Positions 27,157 to 35,175 of a stretch of 64,000 nucleotides of DNA are shown here, piece after piece. Every line of letters begins with the position of its first letter. The stretch's first letter is position 1. A program made the position numbers and the translations under genes. Origin of the DNA: Burkholderia sp. MS389. GTDB taxonomy: Bacteria > Pseudomonadota > Gammaproteobacteria > Burkholderiales > Burkholderiaceae. The DNA is taken from positions 1,798,001 to 1,862,000 of the forward strand of contig NZ_CP045995.1 in the NCBI RefSeq assembly GCF_016899425.1, given 5' to 3'. The notes under the pieces were generated by a model that did not search any database, had not been told where the DNA came from, and worked only from the letters and a program-made list of their open reading frames with translations.

Positions 27157-27408
27157 ATGGCAAGCGAATGGAAGATCCTCGACCAAATGAGGCGCGAGCC
27201 CGCGAATGTGCGCTTCAACGATCTGTTCAAGATCTGCGAGGCCCACTTCGGAGCGGCCCGTCAATCCGGTTCCAGCCATGCTATTTTCAAGACACCGTGG
27301 CAAGGCGATCCTCGAGTGAATATCCAGAATGATCGCGGGAAGGCAAAGGCCTATCCGGTGCGGCAGGTTCTCGACGCGATCGATCGACTGAAGGAACAGA
27401 AATCATGA
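27157..27408 (+). CDS. hicA: HicA-like toxin (mRNA interferase)
   Basis: An 83-residue basic protein with the HicA double-stranded-RNA-binding-like fold. The SGSSHAIFKTPWQGDPRVNIQ segment carries the conserved Gly and catalytic His, followed by AKAYPVRQVLDAI. HicA cleaves mRNA when free of HicB. It overlaps hicB by 4 bases (ATGA), the usual toxin-first order. No Shine-Dalgarno is visible before the ATG at 27157 and the promoter is very close, so the message may be nearly leaderless. Confidence 0.85.
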   Translation: MASEWKILDQMRREPANVRFNDLFKICEAHFGAARQSGSSHAIFKTPWQGDPRVNIQNDRGKAKAYPVRQVLDAIDRLKEQKS

Positions 27409-27728
27409 ACCAAGACCACTTTACGTACCGCGTAACGTGGTCCCCGGAGGACGGGGAGCACGTCGGCCTCTGCGCGGAGTTCCCGTCTCTTTCGTGGCTC
27501 GATGCAACGCCCGAGGGCGCGCTGGTCGGTATTCGGCGGCTCGTCGCCGACGTCGTGCACGAGATGACGGCGAATGGCGAGACGGTGCCCGAGCCGATCG
27601 CCGACCGAACCTACAGCGGTGAATTCAAGGTCCGCATCCCGCCGCAGGCGCACCGCGCGCTGGTCATCCAGGCCGCCGAGCAGGGCGTCAGTCTCAATCG
27701 CCTCGCCAGCGCCAAGCTCTGCGCCTGA
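27405..27728 (+). CDS. hicB: HicB-like antitoxin
   Basis: A 107-residue partner of HicA. The N-terminal half is the degraded RNase H-like HicB fold (YRVTWSPEDGEHVGLCAEFPSLSWLDATPEGAL), which blocks the toxin. The C-terminal half (KVRIPPQAHRALVIQAAEQGVSLNRL) is a ribbon-helix-helix DNA-binding domain for autoregulation, most likely at the inverted repeat at 27131-27150. Translationally coupled to hicA by ATGA. Confidence 0.88.
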   Translation: MNQDHFTYRVTWSPEDGEHVGLCAEFPSLSWLDATPEGALVGIRRLVADVVHEMTANGETVPEPIADRTYSGEFKVRIPPQAHRALVIQAAEQGVSLNRLASAKLCA

Positions 27729-27847
27729 GCACGCACCCACCCGCCCCGGCCACGATCGCCCGGCTGTCCGTCCGGAAGCCGGGCGCTCGCTTTTTCCGCG
27801 TTGTGACACCCTGTGTGCATCGGCATGCGTCGCATCGTCGCCGACGC

Positions 27848-27878
27848 TTGACCTTACCATCATGGGAATGTTGATACT
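27848..27878 (+). promoter_or_regulatory. MerR/CueR-type copper promoter
   Basis: TTGACC (27848-27853) and GATACT (27873-27878) are separated by 19 bp, the long spacer typical of MerR-family promoters. The spacer contains an imperfect dyad ACCTTACC...GGGAATGT, close to the CueR box. It lies 43 bp before the copper ATPase start. No cueR gene is in the window, so the activator would act in trans. Confidence 0.75.
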
Positions 27879-27920
27879 GGAACCATTCGCGGTACGAACC
27901 GCGCTTTTGGGAAATCCGAC

Positions 27921-30900
27921 ATGACTGAACCACTTGCCTCCGCGGCGCTGCAAACGATCGAACTGAGCGTCGACGGCATGCATTGCGGCGGCTGCACGGG
28001 CCGCGTGCAGCGCGCGCTGGCCGCCGTGCCGGGCGTCGTCGATGCGGCGGTCGATCTCGACACGCATGCGGCGACGGTCACGGCGCAGGACACCGTCGCG
28101 GCGGGCCAGCTCGTCGGCGCCGTCCGGGAGGCTGGCTATCGCGCGGCGGTGCGCGAAGCGGCCATCGAAGCCGGCGCGGCCACGCATTCGGCGCACGCGT
28201 CGCGCGACGAAACGCCGTCCGCGGCTTCCGGGCTTCCTCCCGCTGCTGCGACGATCGAACTCGACATCGACGGGATGACCTGCGCGTCTTGCGTGTCGCG
28301 CGTCGAAAAAGCGCTGGCGAAGGTGCCGGGCGTTACGCGAGCGTCAGTCAACCTGGCGACCGAACGCGCGACGGTCGATGCGTCGGCCGGTGTTTCGGCC
28401 ACCCAGTTGGCGGACGCCGTGAGACAGGCCGGTTATGGTGCGACGCCAACTGCGTCGGACACCGTCGTCCCGGCCGCCGCCACTGCATTGCCCACCGCGC
28501 CCACAAGCATCGAACTCGACATCGACGGGATGACCTGCGCGTCATGCGTGTCGCGCGTGGAGAAGGCGCTCGCGAAGGTGCCGGGCGTCACGCGCGCGTC
28601 GGTCAACCTCGCGACCGAACGCGCGACCGTCGACGCGTCGAACGCCGTATCCGCCGCACAGCTCGTCGACGCGGTGAAGCAAGCCGGCTACGGCGCGACA
28701 CCGGCAGCCGTCGCGGCTCCGCCCGCCACTTCCGCTGCCACGCCTGCTTCCACCGTCGTCGAACTCGACATCGGCGGCATGACCTGCGCGTCCTGCGCCG
28801 GCCGCGTCGAAAAAGCGCTGGCCGCCGTGCCGGGCGTCACGCGCGCGACGGTCAATCTCGCGACCGAACGTGCGTCGGTGCACGGCGCCGGCGCACTCGA
28901 CGCCGCCACGCTGATCGCGGCGGTCACCACAGCCGGCTACCATGCATCGCTTCCGGCCGCGTCGCCCGCCGGCGCACCGGCCGGCGCCGACTTGCAACCG
29001 TCCGGCCCCGCGCAGGACCTGGACGCCCGCAAGCGCCGCGAAGCGATCCGCGAACGCAACCTCGTGATCGGGGCCGCCATGCTGAGCGCGCCGCTCGTCG
29101 CGCCGATGCTCGCCGCGCCGTTCGGCATCGACCTGATGCTGCCCGGCTGGCTCCAGCTCGTGCTCGCGTCGATCGTCCAGTTCGGCTTCGGCGCGCGCTT
29201 CTACCGCGCGGCCTGGCATGCGGTGAAGGCGCGCACCGGCAACATGGACCTGCTCGTCGCGCTCGGCACGTCGGCCGCGTACGGGCTGAGCCTGTGGATG
29301 TTGCTGCGCGATCCCGCGCATCCCGGCCATCTGTATTTCGAGGCGTCGGCCGTCATCGTCACGCTCGTGCGCTTCGGCAAGTGGCTCGAATCGCGCGCGA
29401 AGCGCCAGACCACCGAGGCGATCCGCGCGCTGAACGCGCTGCGGCCGGACCGCGCGCGCGTCGTCGAGGATGGCGTCGAACGCGACGTGCCGCTGTCGCA
29501 GGTGCGCGTCGGCACGCACGTGAGCATCCGGCCCGGCGAGCGCGTGCCCGTCGACGGCCGCATCGTGTCGGGCCGCTCGCACATCGACGAATCGCTGATC
29601 ACCGGCGAAAGCCTGCCCGTGCCGAAAGACGACGGCGATGCGGTCACGGCCGGCTCGATCAACGGCGAAGGCGCGCTCGTCGTCGAAACCACCGCGATCG
29701 GCGCGGAGACGACGCTCGCGCGCATCATCCGCCTCGTCGAATCCGCGCAGGCCGAGAAGGCGCCGATCCAGCGCCTCGTCGATCGCGTCAGCGAGGTGTT
29801 CGTGCCGGCGATCCTCGGCATCGCCGTGCTGACGCTGGTCGGCTGGCTGATCGCCGGCGCGGGAATGGAAACCGCGATCCTCAACGCGGTCGCGGTGCTC
29901 GTGATCGCATGCCCGTGCGCGCTCGGTCTCGCGACGCCCGCCGCGATCATGGCCGGCACGGGCGTCGCGGCCCGGCACGGCGTGCTGATCAAGGACGCGC
30001 AGGCGCTCGAACTCGCGCAGCGCACGACCGTGATCGCGTTCGACAAGACCGGTACGCTGACCGAAGGCAAACCGTCCGTGACCGCGTTCGACGCCGTCGG
30101 CGTGCCGCGCGGCGAGGCGCTCGCGCTCGCGGCGGCCGTGCAGCGGCAGAGCGACCATCCGCTCGCGCGGGCCGTGGTAGCCGCGCATGAAGCGGACGTG
30201 GCCGCACAAGTCGGCGCGGCGGAGCCGGCCGTCGCGACCGATGCGCGCGCGGTGGCCGGGCGCGGCGTGGAAGCGCACGTCGGCGGGCAGCGGCTCGCGC
30301 TCGGCAGCACGCGCTGGCGCGACGAACTCGGCATCGCGGTGCCGCCGGCGCTCGACGCCCGCGCGGCGGAACTCGAGCGCGCCGGCAACACGATCTCGTG
30401 GCTGATGCGTGCCGACGCGCCGCGCGCGGTGCTCGCGCTGATCGCCTTCGGCGACACCGTGAAGCCGGGCGCCCGCGACGCGATCGCGGCACTGGCGGCG
30501 CGCGGCGTCGCGAGCGCACTCGTGACGGGCGACAACCGCGGCAGCGCGGCGGCCGTCGCGGCGGCGCTCGGCATCGGCGAAGTGCATGCGCAGGTGCTGC
30601 CCGACGACAAGGCGCGCGTCGTCGCCGAGCTGAAGCGCACGCACGGCGGGATCGTCGCGATGGTCGGCGACGGGATCAACGATGCGCCCGCGCTCGCCGC
30701 GGCGGACGTCGGCATCGCGATGGCGACCGGCACCGACGTCGCGATGCACACGGCCGGCATCACGCTGATGCGCGGCGACCCGGCGCTCGTCGCCGACGCG
30801 ATCGACATCTCCAAACGCACGTACCGCAAGATCCAGCAGAACCTGTTCTGGGCGTTCGTCTACAACCTGGTCGGCGTGCCGCTCGCGGCGCTCGGCTTGC

Positions 30901-30998
30901 TGAACCCGGTGATCGCGGGCGCGGCGATGGCGTTTTCCAGCGTCAGCGTCGTGACCAACGCGTTGCTGCTGCGGAGATGGAAAGGCCGCGCGCGGTGA
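27921..30998 (+). CDS. copA: Copper-translocating P1B-type ATPase with four HMA domains
   Basis: A 1025-residue metal pump that exports Cu(I) from the cytoplasm. The N-terminus has four heavy-metal-associated domains, with MHCGGC (Cys22/25) then three MTCASC motifs near residues 118, 203 and 286. The core shows TGES, the membrane CPC motif in IACPCALGLATPAA (about 664), the phosphorylated Asp in FDKTGTLTEG (about 708) and GDGINDAPALA (about 915). Most bacterial homologues have one or two HMA domains, so four is unusual; domains 2 and 3 look like a recent duplication. A GGGAAAT ribosome site precedes the ATG. Expression probably responds to copper through the CueR-type promoter. Confidence 0.94.
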   Translation: MTEPLASAALQTIELSVDGMHCGGCTGRVQRALAAVPGVVDAAVDLDTHAATVTAQDTVAAGQLVGAVREAGYRAAVREAAIEAGAATHSAHASRDETPSAASGLPPAAATIELDIDGMTCASCVSRVEKALAKVPGVTRASVNLATERATVDASAGVSATQLADAVRQAGYGATPTASDTVVPAAATALPTAPTSIELDIDGMTCASCVSRVEKALAKVPGVTRASVNLATERATVDASNAVSAAQLVDAVKQAGYGATPAAVAAPPATSAATPASTVVELDIGGMTCASCAGRVEKALAAVPGVTRATVNLATERASVHGAGALDAATLIAAVTTAGYHASLPAASPAGAPAGADLQPSGPAQDLDARKRREAIRERNLVIGAAMLSAPLVAPMLAAPFGIDLMLPGWLQLVLASIVQFGFGARFYRAAWHAVKARTGNMDLLVALGTSAAYGLSLWMLLRDPAHPGHLYFEASAVIVTLVRFGKWLESRAKRQTTEAIRALNALRPDRARVVEDGVERDVPLSQVRVGTHVSIRPGERVPVDGRIVSGRSHIDESLITGESLPVPKDDGDAVTAGSINGEGALVVETTAIGAETTLARIIRLVESAQAEKAPIQRLVDRVSEVFVPAILGIAVLTLVGWLIAGAGMETAILNAVAVLVIACPCALGLATPAAIMAGTGVAARHGVLIKDAQALELAQRTTVIAFDKTGTLTEGKPSVTAFDAVGVPRGEALALAAAVQRQSDHPLARAVVAAHEADVAAQVGAAEPAVATDARAVAGRGVEAHVGGQRLALGSTRWRDELGIAVPPALDARAAELERAGNTISWLMRADAPRAVLALIAFGDTVKPGARDAIAALAARGVASALVTGDNRGSAAAVAAALGIGEVHAQVLPDDKARVVAELKRTHGGIVAMVGDGINDAPALAAADVGIAMATGTDVAMHTAGITLMRGDPALVADAIDISKRTYRKIQQNLFWAFVYNLVGVPLAALGLLNPVIAGAAMAFSSVSVVTNALLLRRWKGRAR
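28254..28647 (+). repeat. Duplicated HMA-domain segment inside copA
   Basis: Two stretches starting at 28254 and 28509 (255 bp apart, each about 139 bp) are nearly identical, from ATCGAACTCGACATCGACGG onward through the MTCASC motif to the ERATVDAS end of the domain. Most differences are at third codon positions. This marks duplication of one HMA domain plus linker. Confidence 0.8.
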
Positions 30999-31147
30999 GC
31001 GGTGAGCGGTGAATGGCGGATGGCCGGATGGGCCGTTCGGCGGTCGACGCTCGACCAACAGGGAGGATAGGGACGCATGCCGACGTTGGCCGGCGACGCG
31101 GCGTGCCGAACCGGCCGCATGTGACGACGCATCGCCGGCCGGCGGAT

Positions 31148-31627
31148 TCAGTCCGACACGACCGGTTTGATCAACGTCGTGGTGATCGGCACGAAGCCGC
31201 ACGCGCGATACAGCGCGCGCGCCGCCGCGTTGTGATTGAACACCGACAGCCCGATCTCGGTGACGCCGTAGCGGCGCGCCTCGGCGTCGAGTGCGCCGAG
31301 CGCGCGCGTGGCCCAGCCCTGGCGGCGCCGGGACGGGACGATGTCGAGGTCGTAGATGAACAGCGTGCGGTTCGGCCCTTCGGGGACGATCGCGTACCAG
31401 AGGCCGCCCACCGTGTCGCCGCTGGCGCCGTCGATGAGCGTGACGAGGGTCTGGCCGGCGGTCAGCAGGCCGTCCGGCAGCAGCGTGTCGAAACAGGCGC
31501 GCGCACGATCGGCCGCGTCTTCGACAGCATTTTGTCCGGAGGAAACGAGATCGCTCGCGTAGCCGTCGATGGCTCGCGTGCGGTACGCGCGGAATTCGCC
31601 GGCCGTCATCGGCCGCATCTGCAACAT
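31148..31627 (-). CDS. GNAT family N-acetyltransferase
   Basis: A 159-residue protein with the GNAT fold: LFIYDLDIVPSRRRQGWATRALGAL is motif A, holding the R/Q-x-x-G-x-G/A acetyl-CoA pyrophosphate loop, and IGLSVFNHNAAARALYRACGF is motif B. The substrate (small molecule or protein amine) is unknown. It is alone on this strand segment, about 110 bp downstream of an octanucleotide tandem repeat that could lie in its promoter region. Confidence 0.88.
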   Translation of the reverse strand: MLQMRPMTAGEFRAYRTRAIDGYASDLVSSGQNAVEDAADRARACFDTLLPDGLLTAGQTLVTLIDGASGDTVGGLWYAIVPEGPNRTLFIYDLDIVPSRRRQGWATRALGALDAEARRYGVTEIGLSVFNHNAAARALYRACGFVPITTTLIKPVVSD

Positions 31628-31734
31628 GGCCCGGTCGCCGTGAACGGAAGCGGACTTCCAGTGTAGCGTGACAGTCGCACCGGCGCGCGATGCGGCGGTG
31701 GAGAACGGGCAGGCAGGTGCGGCGAACGCCGCGC

Positions 31735-31790
31735 CGAATCAGCGAATCAGCGAATCAGCGAATCAGCGAATCAGCGAATCAGCGAATCAG
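31735..31790. repeat. Octanucleotide tandem repeat (CGAATCAG x7)
   Basis: Seven exact, uninterrupted copies of the 8-bp unit CGAATCAG. The array starts at the 3' end of the small gene at 31787-31942, whose stop codon lies in the last copy, and lies about 110 bp before the GNAT start. Perfect short tandem arrays of this kind change copy number by slipped-strand mispairing. Confidence 0.93.
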
Positions 31791-31942
31791 CGACGGTACA
31801 GGACGATCGGCACGAGGTGCGCACGGCGCACGCGCTCGGCTTCCGCATGACGCGCAGCGTACGAGTACTCGGCGTCGAGCGGCAGGTGCGGGGAGACGAA
31901 CAGGTCGTCGATTTTTTGCAGCAGGGCGAAGATGAAGCTCAT
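31787..31942 (-). CDS. Small hypothetical protein (51 aa)
   Basis: A 51-residue basic protein (SFIFALLQKIDDLFVSPHLP... then YSYAARHAEAERVRRAHLVPIVLYRR) with an amphipathic N-terminus. It is reminiscent of the short DUF3563-type proteins of Burkholderia, but the match is weak and I do not assign it. Coding support is an AGGAG 8 bases before the ATG and two copies of the AGGGTTTTCCCT motif upstream. The stop codon lies inside the octanucleotide repeat, so changes in repeat number would leave the protein unchanged. Confidence 0.65.
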   Translation of the reverse strand: MSFIFALLQKIDDLFVSPHLPLDAEYSYAARHAEAERVRRAHLVPIVLYRR

Positions 31943-31966
31943 GTGAGACTCCTGACAGACGTGGCT

Positions 31967-32008
31967 AGGGTTTTCCCTTAGATGACCTCCATTCTAAGGG
32001 TTTTCCCT
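31967..32008 (-). promoter_or_regulatory. Two AGGGTTTTCCCT motifs, 30 bp apart
   Basis: Exact 12-base copies at 31967-31978 and 31997-32008, separated by 30 bp (about three helical turns), lie 25 and 55 bases upstream of the 51-residue gene. The same core lies just upstream of the small gene at 21151. Spacing in phase suggests two bound protein dimers on one face. Confidence 0.55.
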
Positions 32009-32117
32009 GAATTCTGCCAGTGAGCTGCATCGGTTTGCCGCAGGCGCGCGACAGCCGATCGCCGGCGCGGAACGGCGATCCTTGCTGCGTCGGGCTTCCA
32101 GGATGGGGTCGAAACGA

Positions 32118-33506
32118 TCAGCGCGCGCGGTGAGCCCGCTTCCCGACGGCCGCCTCGCGGTTCGCGTTGCGCTGAAGCCGGTCGACTTGCGACAGAAGCG
32201 CTTCGTGGTGCTCTTCGAGCGTCATCAGCGTGGCCTGCTGCGTCGACAGATCGGCCGCGAGGCGATCGATCCGCTGCTGCTTGGTGGCGACGTCCTGCTT
32301 CAGGTGCGCGATCTGGCGCGTTTGCAGTACCAGCGCGACGAGCCCCGCCAGCACGACGACGGCCAGCGCGAGCAGCAGGCGGTTCACGCGGCGCATCTCG
32401 CGATCGGCCGCGCGCGTCAGGCCGTCCACGTCGGACTGCAGCGCGGCGATCCGGTCGGTCAGCGGGCGCAGGTGCGTGTCCGGATCGAAGGCCGGCGTGG
32501 GCGGTTGCGTACGCTCCGACGAGGGCTTGGTCACGAACGATGCGGCGGAGCCCACCGGCTGCGTGACCGGCGACGGCGAAGCGTCGGGATGCCGGGTCGT
32601 GTCGCGGGGCTTCGCGGAATGCGGGGTGATCGCCGGTTCGGACGGCTCTGCCGGCGTCTGCGGCTCGACCCGTGCAGCGACGACCGGCGGCGGGTTCAAG
32701 TCAGCCGCTTCCGGCTTCGAATCGATGCGCGTCGGAACCGGTGCGGCCTGCGTCGCCGTCGCTTCGCTTGCGCCGGCAGCCGCCCGGCGCTTGCCGCCCG
32801 AAGACGAACGGCGTTCCTTCGCGGCATCACCGGAAGATTTCCCTTCGCGGGATTTGACGCCCGCCGCCTCGACGGCAGGCTTCGCGACTTCGCCCTCTGC
32901 CGCTTGCGATTCCGCCGCCTGCGCCGCCTCGCCATCGGCAGCTTGCAGTGTCGTGTTCGTCTTCGCCTTCGCGGCGCCATCGATCACCGGCACGTCGACC
33001 TGCGTGACGACGCGATCGCCGGCAGGCAAATCCGCTGCCTCCGTTGCACGATCCCCTGCAGATGTACCGTTGACGTTCGCGGCCAAACCGCCTTCAGGCG
33101 TCGAAACGACCACGGTCGCCACATCGAGCGTCGCCGCCCCTTCAGCTTCCGCCAGCCCCGCGGCAGCCGCATCCGCCGGCGGGCTGAATCCGTCCAGCGT
33201 GGCCTGTCGCCCGTCGTCGGCGCCGGCCGACTCATCGGCTCCCACGATCGCTTCATCGCGCACCGCAACCGGCATGCGTTCGCCGGGCTCGAGCACCGGA
33301 TCGCCGAACAGGTCGAGCGTCCGTTCGTCGCGCGGCGCGTCGCCGGCCGCTGCGCTGCCGGATCGCGCCGTCGCCCTGGCGGACGTGCTGCCTGCGGCAG
33401 CGGCCGAGCGCTGGCGCGAACGGGCCGACGAACGGGCGGAACGGGAACGGGAGCGAGGCGTGGAAACGGATTCGCTCACGTCTGCCAGATTATCGTCCAG
33501 GGACAT
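32118..33506 (-). CDS. Hypothetical membrane protein with disordered N-terminus and coiled coil
   Basis: A 462-residue protein. The first 340 residues are low-complexity, rich in Ala, Ser, Arg, Pro and acidic residues, with an RSRSRSARSSARSRQR stretch near residue 20 and no recognisable domain. A single membrane helix follows at about 373-394, then a 65-residue coiled coil of LAADLSTQQATLMTLEEHHEALL type. The layout suggests a single-pass inner-membrane protein with a long disordered cytoplasmic arm. No family is recognised. It is the last gene before the accessory island. Confidence 0.72.
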   Translation of the reverse strand: MSLDDNLADVSESVSTPRSRSRSARSSARSRQRSAAAAGSTSARATARSGSAAAGDAPRDERTLDLFGDPVLEPGERMPVAVRDEAIVGADESAGADDGRQATLDGFSPPADAAAAGLAEAEGAATLDVATVVVSTPEGGLAANVNGTSAGDRATEAADLPAGDRVVTQVDVPVIDGAAKAKTNTTLQAADGEAAQAAESQAAEGEVAKPAVEAAGVKSREGKSSGDAAKERRSSSGGKRRAAAGASEATATQAAPVPTRIDSKPEAADLNPPPVVAARVEPQTPAEPSEPAITPHSAKPRDTTRHPDASPSPVTQPVGSAASFVTKPSSERTQPPTPAFDPDTHLRPLTDRIAALQSDVDGLTRAADREMRRVNRLLLALAVVVLAGLVALVLQTRQIAHLKQDVATKQQRIDRLAADLSTQQATLMTLEEHHEALLSQVDRLQRNANREAAVGKRAHRAR

Positions 33507-33629
33507 CCAGTGAAATCCTATTGTTCTTCAACAAATCAATAACTTGCGTCTTCAATCCATCCAATTTGCTCTGACTCCATCCAGCCTGTCCAGTCATCCC
33601 CGATGGGCTACGTGATGGGCCAAAAACCG

Positions 33630-33840
33630 ATGCTAACCGACAAACAAGCCAAAGCGCTCAAACCAAGCGACAAACCCGTCTTCGACGGCAAAGTGACTGG
33701 ACTGCTGCTCACTCCAACGAAATCGGGCTGCAAGTGGGCCTCGCCGTGTGACTGGCAAGCGACGCAGGCCTCGGCACGTACCCTGAAATCTCCATCGCTG
33801 AAGCGACGAACGTGCCGATCGGCAATCCCGCTGGCAGGCA
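33630..33840 (+). pseudogene. Decayed tyrosine recombinase/phage integrase N-terminus (DUF4102)
   Basis: The frame from 33630 reads MLTDKQAKALKPSDKPVFDG then LLLTPTKSGCKWAS, the start of phage-type integrases with a DUF4102 domain. After a base insertion near 33745 the next frame would give SPVTGKRR, and another frame at 33767 gives GLGTYPEISIAEA, the conserved continuation. At least two frameshifts are present, and the catalytic domain is missing. It marks an old integration boundary on the left side of the adhesin island. Confidence 0.78.
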
Positions 33841-34021
33841 AAAAAGCATTCGGTTAGTCGCAAATATCGACGTATTTTCCATTACCGTTGTATCGACGAT
33901 CACTCGCGGTCGCCGACCGCGAGCGCCCACGGTCCGTCGCGTGCGCACTTGCTTGACCGGCTCGCGGATCGCCAGCCCACACTAGCCCAACCTTGAAGCC
34001 TGCGGCCGGCACGTTGCTGCG

Positions 34022-34645
34022 CTACCGCTCGACCAGCGGCGCCGGAACGTGTAAATACGGAAACGTCGCGGGGATCGTGTCGACCGTCGTCTCGCACAGC
34101 ATCGGCAAGCTCATGATTCGACACGCATAATCGTGCGCCGGCAATGTAGCCACATCGCCGAGCGTTACGCAACGATCGACCCTGTCGACCGATGCAACAG
34201 GCGCGTCAGCGCAGCTGGGCACACTAACCGTCAGCGTCGCCAGCCCGCGCCGCTTCAGCATCGGCAGATACCGCGCGAACTGCACGACATCGCCGAGCCC
34301 CTGTTCCGGCCAGACGATGAGCGACTTCCCGTCGAGCGTCTCGCCCCCGCCGCGGCGCAGGCAGGTCCGGCGTAACGTGATTCGATGCATCAGCGCCCCA
34401 ATGCGACGAGAGTTGGTAGCGGCCTCGTAAAGCCGCAGCCCTCCTCGTACTGCCCCATCGCGAGCAGGAGCAGGGTTCAGGTTGAATATCGTCGGTACAC
34501 GGCCAGGATCGAGCGTCAACGCACGTCTCAGACACGCGACGGCCTCGCTCAGGCGGCCGGCGTCATGCAGCAAGCGACCCAAGTTGTTCCCGGCTTCTGG
34601 TCGACGTGACGGGTGATGCTTCGCGAGTTCGATCGCCGGGACAGA
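34022..34645 (-). pseudogene. Truncated TPR/GT41-like glycosyltransferase fragment
   Basis: The open frame begins with a TPR repeat (RPEAGNNLGRLLHDAGRLSEAVACLRRALTLDPG), then loses the usual repeat pattern and continues into LDGKSLIVWPEQGLGDVVQFARYLP...DYACRIMSLPMLCETTVDTIPATFPYL. That is the first half of the glycosyltransferase domain found in bacterial TPR/GT41-like proteins. The rest of the catalytic domain is absent and no start codon precedes the first TPR. It lies directly downstream of the DUF4019 gene, on the same strand as the adhesin and DUF2827 genes, and is probably a relic of the same surface-modification set. Confidence 0.75.
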
Positions 34646-34681
34646 TGGGAAGCGATCTATCCGTCCACGAAGATCAACGAT

Positions 34682-35149
34682 CTACTGGATAAAATTCTGC
34701 TCTATTCGCGGTACGTAGCCAGTCAAGTGCCAGCGGCCGTCGGGTTCGAGGCGGAAGCTCAGCTTCTCGAACATCGTGGCGCCGCTCGCCAGCGTCGTCG
34801 CGTAATCGACGTTCGCGTAGAGCCCGTCGGGCATCCCGCTTGCGTGCTCGTAGCGGATGCGCGCGACCTGCGCCCAGCCACGATGGCTGACCGCGCCGAC
34901 CGACTGGCGTGCTTGCTGCATCTGCGCCGTGAACTGGTCCTGCTTGATGCGCGCCTTGAGGAAGGGTGCGGCGTCGGTCCATACCGCGCCGTACAGGCCT
35001 GAATCGAGCTGCTTGAATACCGCATCGGAATCGCGGAGCAGCGTGTCGGCCGATTCACTGGAAGATTGCGCGTGTGCGCCGATCGCGATCGATGCGGCGG
35101 CGCAGCCACTCAGCCATTTTGCGCGGGTAAGGGTCGGGCGTGGGTTCAT
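34682..35149 (-). CDS. DUF4019 family exported protein
   Basis: A 155-residue protein with a likely export signal (basic MNPRPTLTRAKWLSG, hydrophobic AAASIAIGAHA). The mature part matches DUF4019 (LDSGLYGAVWTDAAPFLKARIKQDQFTAQMQQARQSVG...LRFEL-like end with PDGRWHLTGYVPR). Function unknown; the compact cystatin/NTF2-like fold suggests a periplasmic binding or scaffold role. It follows a DUF2827 gene by 26 bp, so it is probably in the same operon. Confidence 0.78.
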   Translation of the reverse strand: MNPRPTLTRAKWLSGCAAASIAIGAHAQSSSESADTLLRDSDAVFKQLDSGLYGAVWTDAAPFLKARIKQDQFTAQMQQARQSVGAVSHRGWAQVARIRYEHASGMPDGLYANVDYATTLASGATMFEKLSFRLEPDGRWHLTGYVPRIEQNFIQ

Positions 35150-35175
35150 TGTCGGGGTCCGGAAAGGTCTGCGCA

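Noticed and set aside
30996..31020. Short GGTGAGC direct repeats after copA
   Set aside because: Only two to three imperfect copies; no clear function.
28542..31202. 886-codon minus-strand frame opposite the copper ATPase
   Set aside because: Arg/His-rich antisense shadow; the plus strand is unmistakably CopA.
33507..33629. Possible tRNA or attachment site beside the integrase remnant
   Set aside because: I could not fold a cloverleaf nor find an obvious matching direct repeat at the other island end.
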